Positions 51,801 to 61,411 of a stretch of 64,000 nucleotides of DNA are shown here, piece by piece. The stretch spans positions 603,840 through 667,839 of the forward strand of contig CAVRYH010000002.1 in assembly GCA_963725395.1 (NCBI GenBank), in the 5' to 3' direction. Both the position numbers and the translations under genes were made by a program. The notes beneath the pieces are model-generated. The model worked only from the letters and a program-made list of their open reading frames with translations. It did no database searches and was not told the DNA's origin. The first letter of the stretch is position 1; the number at the start of each line of letters is the position of its first letter. This DNA comes from Bog-756 sp963725395. Lineage in GTDB: Bacteria > Actinomycetota > Acidimicrobiia > Acidimicrobiales > RAAP-2.

Positions 51801-52285
51801 CCGCGTCCGATCCCGATCGGGCGTGGCGGGCGGCCGTCATCGGACGATCCGGCAAAGCGAAGCGACCGGTGGAAGTGGTCGAGCTCCGCCCCGCCTCGAC
51901 CGACCTCGTCGACCGGGTCGACCCTCACCGTGCCCTCCAGGTGGCCGTCGACTGCTACCGGCGCGGCATGGTCGAGCCCATCCCGCTGTTCCCCCTTCTG
52001 TCCTACGAGCAATTCCACGGCACGGCCAAGCCGAGCCACTGGGACTCGGCCGGCTGGGGCGGCGACGGGGAGGACCAGGCCGTCCAGCTGGTCTTCGGCC
52101 GGCTCGGCTTCCGCGAGTTGATGGCGTTGCCCGCCCGCCCGTACGACCCTCCGGGGGCCGGGGACCGTGTGGCCCGGTTCGCCGACTACCTGTGGGGGAC
52201 CGTCGGGCGGTCGGCCACCTCGGCCGATGACGCGGCCCGGACGGTCACCGCGGGCCATCGCCCTGCCCCGGGTGAGGCCCGATGA
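48872..52285 (+). CDS. recC: Exodeoxyribonuclease V subunit gamma (RecC)
   Basis: A 1,137-residue protein. The N-terminus MMHLYSGGSAAVLCEKLAEV with VPSDGMRRWVTLELARHLG (a decayed helicase start) and ANFVHAYPGTLRNLLLG are standard RecC. LLFGFTVLPGGEFMDIAHAA, FHACYGPMRQVQALRDALLH and GVTFTSMTPLRWVPFRVVCI mark the later domains. RecC holds the RecBCD complex together and recognises the recombination hotspot (Chi). Its TGA overlaps the recB ATG (ATGA at 52282-52285). Length is normal. No indels were noticed in this gene, unlike recB. Confidence 0.95.
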   Translation: MMHLYSGGSAAVLCEKLAEVVSEAPADPLAPEWMAVPSDGMRRWVTLELARHLGASTPGSGDGIAANFVHAYPGTLRNLLLGADRADPDADPWLIDRMVWTVLEVLEERSDDPLLAELASPPSGSSRFARARRVADLFDRYHLHRPDMVRAWAAGRPIDGTGRPIRDHALWQPHLWRMVREVVGEASPPERLPGLVSRLGEGDLVLEVPARLLLFGFTVLPGGEFMDIAHAAAVHHEVHFFVLEPFRPGRNRSSDVPHDPDGQPLLRSWGRLSRETAQLLDEGEAAGLTPIERIESDPATPTPVTVLERLQHDIRTDSVSRPAPIDPADRSIRFHACYGPMRQVQALRDALLHLLDEPGSDLREEDVLVLCPALDRFAPLIEAVFGRRSDPSGDGPSTPRNGSVPGTRAGPPALRFRIADRSIRATNPILGATAALLELVQGRLEAPAVLDFLALPSVRERFRFDDADLATMAEWVAGTEVRWGFDPEQRARFGIPEAITTNTWQAALDRLLLGAAVHDDGRHLAVGGVAPFGVEGGDVEVLGRLAEALRVLAGLSDLTTETRTVAAWVEALRSATEEMFAAPRDAPWQMEGLQRALASVVESATSGGTSSMVPLTYPDVRRLFEGQLEKSVGRPDYFRGGVTFTSMTPLRWVPFRVVCILGMDQTAFGSAAAAVDDLVAAAPRPGDRDPRAEARQALLEAVLACGDHLMVVRDGQDVRTNQEVPRSVVAAELFDAVVALAAPDQRASLADGLEVSHPRHSFDERCFIGGMLGEPGPWGFDPSDLEGARARRRRSTSERPFLSGVLPGRDTGVVDLAGLQSFFANPVSAFVARAIEARLPRQEERQSTRLPVQPDPLETWRIGDRMLRARLDGTDRDGWLRMERAHGTLPPGVLEDQLVDELDDMVAAIIAEADVLRVGHGRAELFEVDVEIGDDMRIVGTVPLRLEAPEPGPARVQYSRVKPAHRLAVWLDLMALAASDPDRAWRAAVIGRSGKAKRPVEVVELRPASTDLVDRVDPHRALQVAVDCYRRGMVEPIPLFPLLSYEQFHGTAKPSHWDSAGWGGDGEDQAVQLVFGRLGFRELMALPARPYDPPGAGDRVARFADYLWGTVGRSATSADDAARTVTAGHRPAPGEAR

Positions 52286-55200
52286 ACGCCGGGGACCAGC
52301 TGGCCTTCGCGCTCGACGGGCCGCTGCCGACCGGGACCACGGCTCTCGAGGCCAGCGCTGGGACCGGCAAGACCTACGCTCTCGCCGGGTTGGCGACCCG
52401 GTTCATCGCCGAAGGCGGGATCCTCCCCTCACAGCTGCTCATCGTCACCTTCACGAGAGCAGCGACGGGCGAGCTGCGCGCCCGGGTCCGCGACAGGTTG
52501 ATCGAGACCGCGTCGTTCCTGGAGGGGACCGGCCGTGCGCCGGACGACGACGACGTGCTGCTTCACCACCTGCGTGCCGCGGACGTCCCGAACCGCCTAA
52601 TGCGACTCAGACGGGCCATCACCGAATTCGATGCCACCACCATCTCCACCATCCACGGGTTCGCCACCCAGGTCCGCCAGACCCTCGGCGCGTCGGCCGG
52701 CATCGATCCCGACGCCCGTCTGCTCGACGACACTAAGGACCTCGTCGACGAGGTCTGCGCGGACGTGTTGGCCGCGGCGTCGCTCGTCGTGGGCTCAGCC
52801 ACCGAGCTTCCGACGCTCGCCACCTTGTGCGCAGCCACGAGGCTGGTGGCCGACCGGTCCGACGTCCGCCTCGAGCCGCACCGGGTCGACCAGGGCGCCG
52901 AGGAGGCCCAGCTGTACTCGACCCACCTGGTCAGGGAGTGCCTGTCCACCCTGGACGAGCGCCGGCGCCACCGGGGATCGGTCAGCTTCGACGATGTCCT
53001 GATCCAGCTGCGCCGCGCCCTCCAGGGCCCCAACGGAGGCTCGGTGGTGGGGACGCTCCGCGATCGGTTCTCGGTGGCTCTGATCGACGAGTTCCAGGAC
53101 ACGGACCGGGTGCAGTGGGACATCTTCTCGACGGTGTTCGGTGGAGAGGACAACGACTCGACCCTGGTCCTCGTGGGCGACCCCAAGCAGGCCATCTACC
53201 GGTTCCGAGGGGCCGACATCGGCACCTACCTCGAGGCGGTGGGTCGGTCGGGTACACAACGACGTTCCCTCCGGACCAACTGGCGCTCCGATGGAGCCGT
53301 GCTCACGGCGCTGGAGGCGTTGTTCACGGGGGTCACCTTCGGTGCCGGCGGCATCGAGTTCTCGCCCGTCGATTCATCGGACGCCAATCAGAACCGCCGT
53401 CTGGTGAGGCAGACGGGTGAGGACCTGCCGGCGCTGGTCCTCCGAATGGCCACCGGGCCGGGCATCGAGCGGACGAAGGACCGAGTACAGGTGGCCACGG
53501 GGTCGGCCGCTGCGGCCGTCGACCGCGATCTCGCCGCCTACGTGAGGGACCTGTTGGAAACGGCCACGCTCCCGCCGCTAAAGGGGGGGAGCGATCGGCG
53601 CGACGTCCGACCGTCGGACATCGCCGTCCTGGTCAGCACCGGCAAGGAGGGCATCGCGGTGCAGGCCGCACTCCGACGCGAGGGGATCCCCGCGGTCGTG
53701 GCCAGTAGCGACAACGTGCTCGGCTCGCCCGCTGCCATGCAGCTCCGGTATCTCCTCCAGGCCATGGGTCGTCCGTCCGACGCCCGCTCCGTGCGCACCT
53801 ACGCCATGTCGTGGTTCGTGGGCTGGAGTGCCGACGAGGCGGCGGCGGCATCCGACGATGCGCTGGTGCCCCTCCAGGAGCAGTTGGCGGACTGGGCCCG
53901 CCATCTCGGGGACCATGCCGTGGCCGACGTGTTGGCACGAGTGTGGACGGACACCGGCGTTGTGGCTCGCGTGCTCGGGGCGCCCGACGGCGACCGCAAC
54001 CTCACCGACCTCGACCATCTGGCCGAGCTGCTGCACGGATCGGCCCCGGGGGTCATCGTCGGGGTGCCCGGCCTGCTCGCCATCCTCGACGCCGAGCCGG
54101 AGGCCGAATCCGACGCCGAGCTCGACGGGAACGTGGCCGCCCGCAGGATCGAGTCCGAGGCGGACGCCGTACAGATCATGACCATCTGGAAGGCGAAGGG
54201 CCTCGAGTTCCCGATCGTCTGTGTCCCCTCGCTCTGGCGCTTCGGCACCGTCGTGCGGCGGTCGTTGATCTACACCGATCCCGATTCGGGCGAGCGCATC
54301 TGCGACCTGACCGCCGGTGCGCCATGGCCCGACGACGAGGCGGCCGCCCGCCGGATCCTGCTGGCCGACGAGGAGGAGGCCGGGGAGCGTCTCCGGCTCC
54401 TCTATGTGGCGCTCACCCGGGCAAAGCATCAAATCGTCGTGTGGTGGGCCAACGCCCAGAACAGTTCGAAGACGGCGTTGGCCCACGTGCTTTTCGCCCG
54501 GGAGGACGGGAGGATCGACGGCACCGCCTTCAAAGAGGCGACGGTGCCCGTACCCCCCGATGGGGATGTCGTGGATGCACTGGTCCCGCTCGTCGACCGT
54601 GGTCGGGGCACGATGACGGTGGTGCCGTTCGACGACCGCCCACCGTCGGGGGACCCCTGGCGGGATCCGGTCGCCACCAGGAAGGCGGACCGTCTCGCAC
54701 TCGCCCGGTTCAGCACCGTGCTCGACCACTCGGTGCACCGCTGGTCGTTCTCGTCGATGACGCAGCCGTCGACCTCGGGCGCCTTCGATCCCTACGATGC
54801 GTCGCTCGGCGACGGCGGGGCGGCGGACGAGCAGCACGATGCCGGGATCGACCGACTCGGTGCGCCGGTCGAGCCCGACGGCAGGACACCCCCCGTCCCC
54901 GCCCCTGCCTCCGAGCCGGGGCCGCTGGCCCTGCTCCCGGCGGGGGCGGCCTTCGGCACCATGGTCCATGCCGTCCTCGAGAAGATCGACTTCGCCTCCG
55001 ACACGCTCGGGGACGGGCTGGTCGGCGCCGTCGACGACGAGGTCTCCTGGCGGGGTCTCGACGTAACGCCGATCGACGGTGCGGCCGGCGGAGACGGCAG
55101 GAGCCTGCTGGTCGAGGGGTTGCGCGCTGCGATCGACACCCCGCTCGGCAACCGTCTCTCCGGCCTGCGTCTGGGGGACCTGGCGGCGGACGACCGACTG

Positions 55201-55771
55201 AACGAGCTCTCCTTCGACATGCGGTTGGGCGAGGGCGGACCACCGGCCCGGGTCGCCGACGTGGGCCGACTCGTGGCCGCTGCCCTCGGTCCCTCCGATC
55301 CCCTCGCCGAGTGGGCCTCGGCGCTGGCCGACGGGGCGATCGACGTCGAGTTGGCCGGGTTCCTCACCGGATCGATCGACCTGGTGGCACGCATGCGGCA
55401 TCCCGATGGTCGGGAGCGCTTCGTGGTCGCCGACTACAAGACGAATCAGCTCACGCCACGTGGTGCCGACGCGGCGAGCGGACGACTACCGCCGGGTCCG
55501 GCTCACCCAGGCGATGGTCGAGCACCACTACCCGCTCCAGGCGCTCCTCTACGCCGTGGCGCTCCACCGTTACCTGAGGTGGCGCCAACCCGGGTACCGG
55601 CCCGGGACCCACCTCGGTGGAGCCGTCTACCTGTTCGTCCGGGGCATGACCGGACCCGGCGTCGCCACCAGTGGTGGGCACCCCGACGGGGTCTTCGACT
55701 GGGCGATTCCTCCGGAGCTGGTCGCCGGGGTGAGCGATCTCCTCGACGGCCGCCGGCCGGTGGCGGTATGA
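52282..55771 (+). CDS. recB: Exodeoxyribonuclease V subunit beta (RecB), frameshifted near the 3' end
   Basis: The helicase part starts with Walker A ASAGTGKT (24-31), LLIVTFTRAATGELRARVRD, VALIDEFQDTDRVQWDIF, LVLVGDPKQAIYRFRGADI and VQIMTIWKAKGLEFPIVCVP. The nuclease part has AFGTMVHAVLEKIDFAS, LTGSIDLVARMR and FVVADYKTNQL (the D-Y-K motif). An extra G near 55480 (AGC-G-GACGAC) then shifts the frame. Without it the protein ends normally: ADDYRRVRLTQAMVEHHYPL, QALLYAVALHRYLRWRQPG, GVFDWAIPPELVAGVSDLLD. The repaired RecB has about 1,162 residues and its TGA overlaps the recD ATG. It is the 3'-5' helicase and nuclease of RecBCD. Confidence 0.93.
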
Positions 55772-57651
55772 CCGTCGGTACCGGGACGGGCGGTGGTCTC
55801 GGCCCGGTGGTGTCCGATGTCGTCCTGGCCCCGTTCGTCAGGGCCGGTGTGGTCGGTCCCTTCGAGCGGCAGCTGGTGGACGCGGTGTACCGCCTCGAAC
55901 CCCGTGCCACGCCCGTGTCCCTGCTCACCCTCGCCCTCGCGGCGCGGGCCCCCAGGTTCGGCCACGTGTGCGTCGAGCTCGACCGGGTGCGCGATCAGAT
56001 CCTGGCGGGTGACGACCTCGACGCGTCGCTCGCGGAGTTTGCCTGGCCGCCGATGGACGAATGGGTCGAAGACCTCACCCGCTCGGTCCTCGTCTCGTCC
56101 CCCGACGGTGCCGGTTCGGCCGACGGACCGCTGCTCCGACCGCTCGTGTGGGACGGCACGAGGATCTATCTCCAGCGCTACTGGCACTACGAACTGCTGG
56201 TCGCCGAGGACCTGGTACGGCGGTCGGGGTCCCACGCCTCCTCCGGCAACGCGTCGTCCATGGGCGACGCCCGCGTGGAGGAGGCATTGGGGGAGCTGTT
56301 CGCGCCGAGTGACCGCGACATCGAACCCGACCTGCAGCGGCGTGCCGCGCTCCGCGCGCTGACCCACGGCGTGGCGATCATCGCCGGTGGGCCCGGGACG
56401 GGGAAGACCCACGCCGTGGTGCGGATCCTGGCCGCCGCCCACTTGGTCGCCCGGGCCGAGGGCCGGTCCCCGCTGGTGGCGCTGGCCGCGCCCACCGGCA
56501 AGGCGGCAGCCAGGATGGGGGAGGCGGTACGGGGACAACTGGGTCAGCTGCAGGAGACCGGCGCGGTCGACCCCTCCCTGGCCGACACCCTCGCCGCCAC
56601 CGAACCGACCACGATCCACCGGCTGCTCGGTCCGCGTCGCGGGACCCACTTCGCCCACGACCGTTCCGATCCCCTTCCCCACGACATGGTGGTCGTGGAC
56701 GAGACGTCTATGGTGTCCCTGCCGTTGATGGCCAAGCTCCTCGATGCCGTACGCCCCGAGGCCACGCTGGTACTGGTGGGTGACCCGTTCCAGCTGACCA
56801 GCATCGAGGCGGGGACGGTCATGGCCGATCTGGTCGGGCCCGTCGGAGGGGATCGCACGGCGAGGGACGATGCCCCTCTCGCCGGCCGGGTGACCGAGCT
56901 CCGCCGCCAACGGAGGTTCGCCGAGGGCTCGGCCATCGCTGTGGTGGCCGACGCCATCCGTGCGGGTGACCCGGACCGGGCCATCGGGTGCCTGGCCGGG
57001 GGGCACGACGATGTGCACTGGGTCGCCCTGTCGTCCGGCGCCGGCATGGACGAGGTGGGCCGGGAGCTCGTCGATGCGTCCGTCGACGCCGCGGCGGCGG
57101 CGGCGGCGGGCGATGCCACCGGGGCACTCGCCTGTGCGACCCGCATCAAGGTGCTCGCCGCCACACGGCGCGGACCGCTGGGTAGCGAAGACTGGTCGGC
57201 CCGGATCGAGGTGGCGGTGGCCGGAAGGGTCCCACGTTCCCGAGCCGTGGGCCGCTGGCGCCTAGGGACGCCGATCATCGTGACGGGTAACGACCCGGTG
57301 AACCGGGTGTTCAACGGCGACGTCGGCGTCGTCGTGTCCCACGAGGACGGGACGCGGGTGGCGTTGGCCACCGGCGACGGGATGCGGCTGGTGGCGCCGT
57401 CGCGCCTCGACCAGGTCGAGACCTGGTGGGCCATGACCATCCACAAGAGCCAGGGGTCCGAGTTCGACCACGCCGTGGTGTCCCTGCCGCGACCCGGATC
57501 GCCCATCCTCACCCGGGAGCTGCTCTACACCGCGGTGACCAGGGCCCGGAGGAAGGTGACGGTGGTGGGTGGCGAGGATTCCATCCGCGAGGCCATCTCC
57601 CGACCGGTGGCGCGTGCGTCAGGGCTGCGGGACCGGCTGTGGCCGTCGTGA
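55768..57651 (+). CDS. recD: Exodeoxyribonuclease V subunit alpha (RecD)
   Basis: A 627-residue SF1B helicase. Walker A is IIAGGPGTGKTHAVVRI (about 203-219). Then come PTGKAAARMGEAVRGQLGQL, MVVVDETSMVSLPLMAKLLD (motif II), ATLVLVGDPFQLTSIEAGTV (motif III) and the C-terminal motif V/VI region WWAMTIHKSQGSEFDHAVVS and LLYTAVTRARRKVTVVGG. It is the 5'-3' motor of RecBCD. The ATG at 55768 overlaps the corrected recB stop (ATGA). Because of the recB indel, the raw sequence reads as one 1,789-codon RecB-RecD frame, which is not a real fusion. Confidence 0.95.
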   Translation: MTVGTGTGGGLGPVVSDVVLAPFVRAGVVGPFERQLVDAVYRLEPRATPVSLLTLALAARAPRFGHVCVELDRVRDQILAGDDLDASLAEFAWPPMDEWVEDLTRSVLVSSPDGAGSADGPLLRPLVWDGTRIYLQRYWHYELLVAEDLVRRSGSHASSGNASSMGDARVEEALGELFAPSDRDIEPDLQRRAALRALTHGVAIIAGGPGTGKTHAVVRILAAAHLVARAEGRSPLVALAAPTGKAAARMGEAVRGQLGQLQETGAVDPSLADTLAATEPTTIHRLLGPRRGTHFAHDRSDPLPHDMVVVDETSMVSLPLMAKLLDAVRPEATLVLVGDPFQLTSIEAGTVMADLVGPVGGDRTARDDAPLAGRVTELRRQRRFAEGSAIAVVADAIRAGDPDRAIGCLAGGHDDVHWVALSSGAGMDEVGRELVDASVDAAAAAAAGDATGALACATRIKVLAATRRGPLGSEDWSARIEVAVAGRVPRSRAVGRWRLGTPIIVTGNDPVNRVFNGDVGVVVSHEDGTRVALATGDGMRLVAPSRLDQVETWWAMTIHKSQGSEFDHAVVSLPRPGSPILTRELLYTAVTRARRKVTVVGGEDSIREAISRPVARASGLRDRLWPS

Positions 57652-57689
57652 ACCGGTCCGCCCTCCGGCGCGCCGGCGCCTTTCCGCTC

Positions 57690-57695
57690 TAGGTT
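57690..57695 (+). promoter_or_regulatory. -10 element, leaderless start of the amidase gene
   Basis: TAGGTT ends 6 bases before the ATG at 57702, with no Shine-Dalgarno sequence. The recD stop is 38 bases upstream, so the promoter sits in a very short gap. Confidence 0.5.
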
Positions 57696-57701
57696 TGGTC
57701 C

Positions 57702-59108
57702 ATGGACGAACATTCATCTGCCCTCGAGGTTGCCGCGGCGATCCGTACTAGGGAAGTCAGCCCGCTCGAGGTCCTCGAGGCCACACTGGCCCGCGTCGAC
57801 GAACGGAACCCGGGGATCAACGCCGTCATCTGGCGCAACGACAACGAGGCCAGGATCGAGGCCGCGGCACTCGGGGAGAGGATCGCCCGTGGCGACGACC
57901 TGGCGCCGTTTGCCGGCGTTCCCCTCCCGATCAAGGACCTGCTCGCCGTGGCCGGTCAGCCATTGACCTACGGTTCGCCCGGGTCCTCGGAGCGGCCGAA
58001 AGCCATCAGTGAACCTGTGGCCGATGCACTGGTGCGGGCCGGGTTCATCCTGACCGGCCGCACCAACACGCCGGAGTTCGGCTCGATCACCGTCACGGAG
58101 AACAGCCGGTACGGCGCCACCCGCAACCCGTGGGACTACGACCACACCCCGGGCGGGTCGAGCGGCGGCGCCGCTGCTGCGGTCGCCGCGGGATTGTTCC
58201 CCGTGGCCCATGCCAGCGACGGGGGTGGATCGATCCGGATCCCGTCGTCGTGCTGCGGGTTGGTCGGGCTCAAGCCGAGTCGCGGCCGTGTGCCGGCCAC
58301 CGTCCCGGGGTGGCAGGGCCTGTCCACCAACGGGGCGGTCACCCGAACGGTGGCCGATGCCGCCGCGGTACTGGACGTGATCAGCGCTCCCGATCCCCAT
58401 GCCTGGTGGAACGCACCGGTTCCCGCCCGTGCCTTCCACGAGGAGGTCGGGGCCGACCCTGGACCGTTGCGGGTCGCCCTGTGCACGGTCTCCGCGCTGG
58501 GGCTCCCGGTGGGTGAGGGCCCGGTCGCCGCCGTCGGGCACGCCGGCCACCTGCTCGAGTCGCTGGGCCACAAGGTCGATGTGCTCGACTCCGACATCAT
58601 GGACCCAGCGGCCCTCGGACCGTTCCTCCATGTGATGGGGTCGGGCCTCGGTGAGCTCGACGACATCGACTGGGAGAAGGTGGAGCCGCACAATCGCGCC
58701 ACCTATGCGGCCGCCGCCGAGGTGGACAGCCTCACCCTGGCCCGCTCCCTCGGCGATCTGCACCGTCTCACCCGCACCGTGGTGTCCCGTTTCGACGACG
58801 AGTTCGACGTGCTGGTCACGCCGACCATGTCGGTCGAGCCCCCGCGGGTGGGCCTCCTCGAAGAGGTGCACGCAACGGCCGATGCCGGTATGCCGCCCGT
58901 CGAGATCGTGGCCATGGCCGCCTTCACCGCCCTGTACAACATCACCGGGCAGCCGGCCCTGAGTCTTCCTCTGTTCGTCGCACCGTCCGGGTTGCCGGTC
59001 GGGGTCCAGTTTGTGGCCGGGCCGTGGCGTGAGGACCGGTTGGTGCGGTTGGCCTCACAGCTCGAGGCGGCCGAGCCCTGGGCCGACCGCTACCCCCGGC
59101 CCGCCTGA
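57702..59108 (+). CDS. Amidase signature family protein
   Basis: A 468-residue amidase. The catalytic Ser-cisSer-Lys triad is K78 in GVPLPIKDLL, the serines of HTPGGSSGGAAAA (153-154) and S177 in DGGGSIRIPSSCCGLVG. The C-terminal part has FDVLVTPTMSVEPPRVGLLE and FTALYNITGQPALSLPL, as in non-GatA amidases. It hydrolyses an amide to a carboxylate and ammonia; the substrate is unknown. GatA is less likely because gatB and gatC are not nearby. It appears to be transcribed on its own from a leaderless promoter. Confidence 0.9.
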   Translation: MDEHSSALEVAAAIRTREVSPLEVLEATLARVDERNPGINAVIWRNDNEARIEAAALGERIARGDDLAPFAGVPLPIKDLLAVAGQPLTYGSPGSSERPKAISEPVADALVRAGFILTGRTNTPEFGSITVTENSRYGATRNPWDYDHTPGGSSGGAAAAVAAGLFPVAHASDGGGSIRIPSSCCGLVGLKPSRGRVPATVPGWQGLSTNGAVTRTVADAAAVLDVISAPDPHAWWNAPVPARAFHEEVGADPGPLRVALCTVSALGLPVGEGPVAAVGHAGHLLESLGHKVDVLDSDIMDPAALGPFLHVMGSGLGELDDIDWEKVEPHNRATYAAAAEVDSLTLARSLGDLHRLTRTVVSRFDDEFDVLVTPTMSVEPPRVGLLEEVHATADAGMPPVEIVAMAAFTALYNITGQPALSLPLFVAPSGLPVGVQFVAGPWREDRLVRLASQLEAAEPWADRYPRPA

Positions 59109-59237
59109 CGCCGGTCGGCGAGGCGACGCGTCCGGAGGGAAGCCGGGCGGGCGATGGGCCGGCCCGCCCGGGGCCGCCTCGATCCCACCCGCCCCGTCCG
59201 GGTTGAGTAACTTCGGAGGTCGACCCAAGGAGGGCGC

Positions 59238-60621
59238 ATGACGACCATCGACGAGACCGTCCGCCAGCACAAATACATCCTCGACGAGAGCGAGATGCCC
59301 ACGGCCTGGTACAACATCGTGCCCGACCTGCCGTCGCCACCACCTCCGGCCCTCCACCCCGGCACGCTGGAGCCGGCCGGGCCCGACGACTTCGCGCCGC
59401 TGTTCCCCATGGACCTGATCCTCCAAGAGGTGAGCACCGACCGCTACGTCGACATCCCCGGGGGCGTGCTCGACGTCTACCGTCAGTGGCGGCCCTCGCC
59501 GCTGTTCCGGGCCCACCGCCTCGAGCGGGCCCTCGACACCCCGGCACGCATCTACTACAAGTACGAGGGGGTCTCTCCGGCCGGGTCCCACAAGCCCAAC
59601 ACCGCGGTGCCTCAGGCGTACTACAACGCCAAGGCGGGGGTGAAGCGCCTGACCACCGAGACGGGGGCGGGACAGTGGGGCACCGCGCTCGGCCTACGCG
59701 TGTTCCATCTACGGCCTCGAGTGCGAGATCTGGCAGGTCGGCGCCTCCTTCGACCAGAAGCCCTACCGGCGGCTGATGATGGAGGCGTTCGGGGGCAAGG
59801 TCCACCGCTCGCCCAGTGAGCTGACCGCCGCCGGTCGGGCCATCCTGGCCGAGCACCCGGACAGCCCCGGGTCACTCGGCATCGCCATCTCCGAGGCCGT
59901 GGAGGTGGCCGCTCCCGACCCCGAGACCCGCTACGCCCTCGGCAGTGTGCTCAACCACGTCCTCATGCACCAGACCATCATCGGCGAGGAGGCCCTGCTG
60001 CAGCTGGCCAAGGCCGGCGAGCAGTCGCCCGACCTCCTGGTCGGTTGCACCGGTGGGGGATCGAACTTCGGGGGGCTGGCCTTCCCGTTCCTCCGGGAGA
60101 AAATGGCCGGGCGCATGAACCCGGTGATCCGGGCGGTCGAGCCGGCGTCGTGTCCGTCGCTCACCCACGGCGTCTACGCCTATGACTTCGGGGACACCGC
60201 CGGGATGACCCCGCTGATGAAGATGCACACGCTGGGCCACGACTTCATCCCCGACCCCATCCACGCCGGCGGCCTCCGGTACCACGGGATGGCGCCCCTC
60301 ATCTCCCACATCTACGAGCTGGGCATGATGGAGGCGCTCGCCATCCCCCAGCTGGAGTGCTTCGGGGCGGCCATGCAGTTCGTCCGCAGCGAGGGGATCC
60401 TGCCCGCACCGGAACCCACCCACGCCATCGCCGCCGCCATCCGGGAGGCACTGGTGTGCAAGGAGTCGGGTGAGGAAAAGGTGATCCTGACCGCCTTGTG
60501 CGGCCACGGACACTTCGACCTGGCCGCCTACGACTCCTACCTGAGCGGCAAGATGGTGGACGAAGAGGTCACCGACGCCAGGTTCGCCGAGGGATTATCG
60601 ACGGTGCCCGTCGTGGCCTGA
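59238..60621 (+). CDS. trpB: TrpB2-type tryptophan synthase beta subunit (frameshifted)
   Basis: The N-terminal extension (LDESEMPTAWYNIVPDLPSP), RPSPLFRAHRLERALDTPAR and YEGVSPAGSHKPNTAVPQAY with PLP lysine K119 mark the TrpB2 (TrpB-like) group. After GAGQWGTAL an extra G at 59691 shifts the frame. The correct frame continues AYACSIYGLECEIWQVGASF, DQKPYRRLMMEAFGGKVHRS, LLVGCTGGGSNFGGLAFPFL (phosphate loop) and ECFGAAMQFVRSEGILPAPE. The repaired protein has 460 residues, normal for TrpB2. It makes tryptophan from indole and serine; no trpA is nearby. A strong AAGGAGGG (59227-59234) sets the ATG at 59238. Confidence 0.9.
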
Positions 60622-60648
60622 GCCACCGCGCCCCGGCCGTCGGGGGCG

Positions 60649-60682
60649 GGCCGAGCTTGGTCCATCGGCCGGGCCGGCCCGG
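60649..60682. terminator. Terminator-like hairpins between convergent trpB and PhoU-like genes
   Basis: GGCCGA (60649-60654) and TCGGCC (60665-60670) form a 6-bp stem with a 10-base loop. The perfect palindrome CCGGGCCGGCCCGG (60669-60682) follows directly. Both lie in the 63-base gap between the two stop codons. There is no T-run. Confidence 0.45.
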
Positions 60683-60684
60683 AG

Positions 60685-61305
60685 TCACTCCGCGAGGTCG
60701 GCCAACAGTTCGATGCGGCGGGCGAGGTTGACGGCGTGGTCGCCGAGGCGCTCGTAGAACCGTGCCACCAGGGCCACCTGGGCGGCCGTCGACGCCGTCT
60801 CCTCGTTGGCCAACTCGCGGGTCAGGGTCTCATGGAGGATGTCCATCTCCTCGTCGGCCCTGACCAGCCGGTCGCCGACCTTGCTCCGATCGCCGAAGGC
60901 GTCGGCGGCCTCCACCCACATCTCGTTGGCCACCTCGGTCATGAGCTGGACGATGCCCCGGCTGCGCGGGCTGATCCGGGTGCCCAGGTGGTCGACGGCC
61001 CGCTGGGCGACGTGTTCGGCCAGGTCGGCACTGCGCTCGAGCTCGGGGATGATGAGGAGCAGGGCCACCAGCCCGCGGAGCTCGGGGCCCTGGACCGGCC
61101 GCTCCTGGAGCTCGGCCCAGATGAGGAGCTCGACCTCGGACGTCAGGTCGTCCACGTCCCGGTCGCCGTCGATGACCAGCTGCCCGAGGATGGCATCGCC
61201 GGTCAAGAGGGCGTGGGTGGCCCGGGCCAGGGCCTCGGAGACCAGCGCGAACAGCTGGATCACCAGTTGGTCGATGGTGGCGTTGGCCGGTCGGGAGGTG
61301 GTCAT
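60685..61305 (-). CDS. PhoU domain protein
   Basis: A 206-residue helical protein with two PhoU repeats. Each repeat has the pattern D-x-x-V-D-x-L/I ... E-R-x-x-D-x-A/L: VIDGDRDVDDLTSEVELLIW with LLIIPELERSADLAEHVAQR, then LVRADEEMDILHETLTRELA with VALVARFYERLGDHAVNLAR. PhoU proteins sense metal or phosphate state and restrain phosphate uptake and PhoR signalling. No pst or pho genes are adjacent, so it may serve another transporter. The ATG at 61305 gives the normal family start; an upstream GTG-type extension is not conserved. Confidence 0.87.
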   Translation of the reverse strand: MTTSRPANATIDQLVIQLFALVSEALARATHALLTGDAILGQLVIDGDRDVDDLTSEVELLIWAELQERPVQGPELRGLVALLLIIPELERSADLAEHVAQRAVDHLGTRISPRSRGIVQLMTEVANEMWVEAADAFGDRSKVGDRLVRADEEMDILHETLTRELANEETASTAAQVALVARFYERLGDHAVNLARRIELLADLAE

Positions 61306-61411
61306 GGGTCGGGGTGGCCGGCTTCCCGGGTGCGCCGGTGGCCACGGGGATGGGCCGGCGGGCGCCTCCTCGGAGGATGCGGCCGGCCGGGTCGGGGGCG
61401 GCACTGGCGCC

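Noticed and set aside
49934..52258. 774-codon frame on the reverse strand, antisense to recC
   Set aside because: It follows the codon pattern of high-GC shadow frames (His/Arg/Gly-rich, no motifs). RecC on the other strand is fully supported.
53578..55401. 607-codon reverse frame antisense to recB
   Set aside because: Arg/Gly/Val-rich shadow with no domain; recB motifs on the plus strand explain this DNA.
52282..57651. A natural RecB-RecD fusion protein
   Set aside because: The conserved RecB C-terminus is found in another frame and its stop overlaps the recD start; one extra base explains the fusion.
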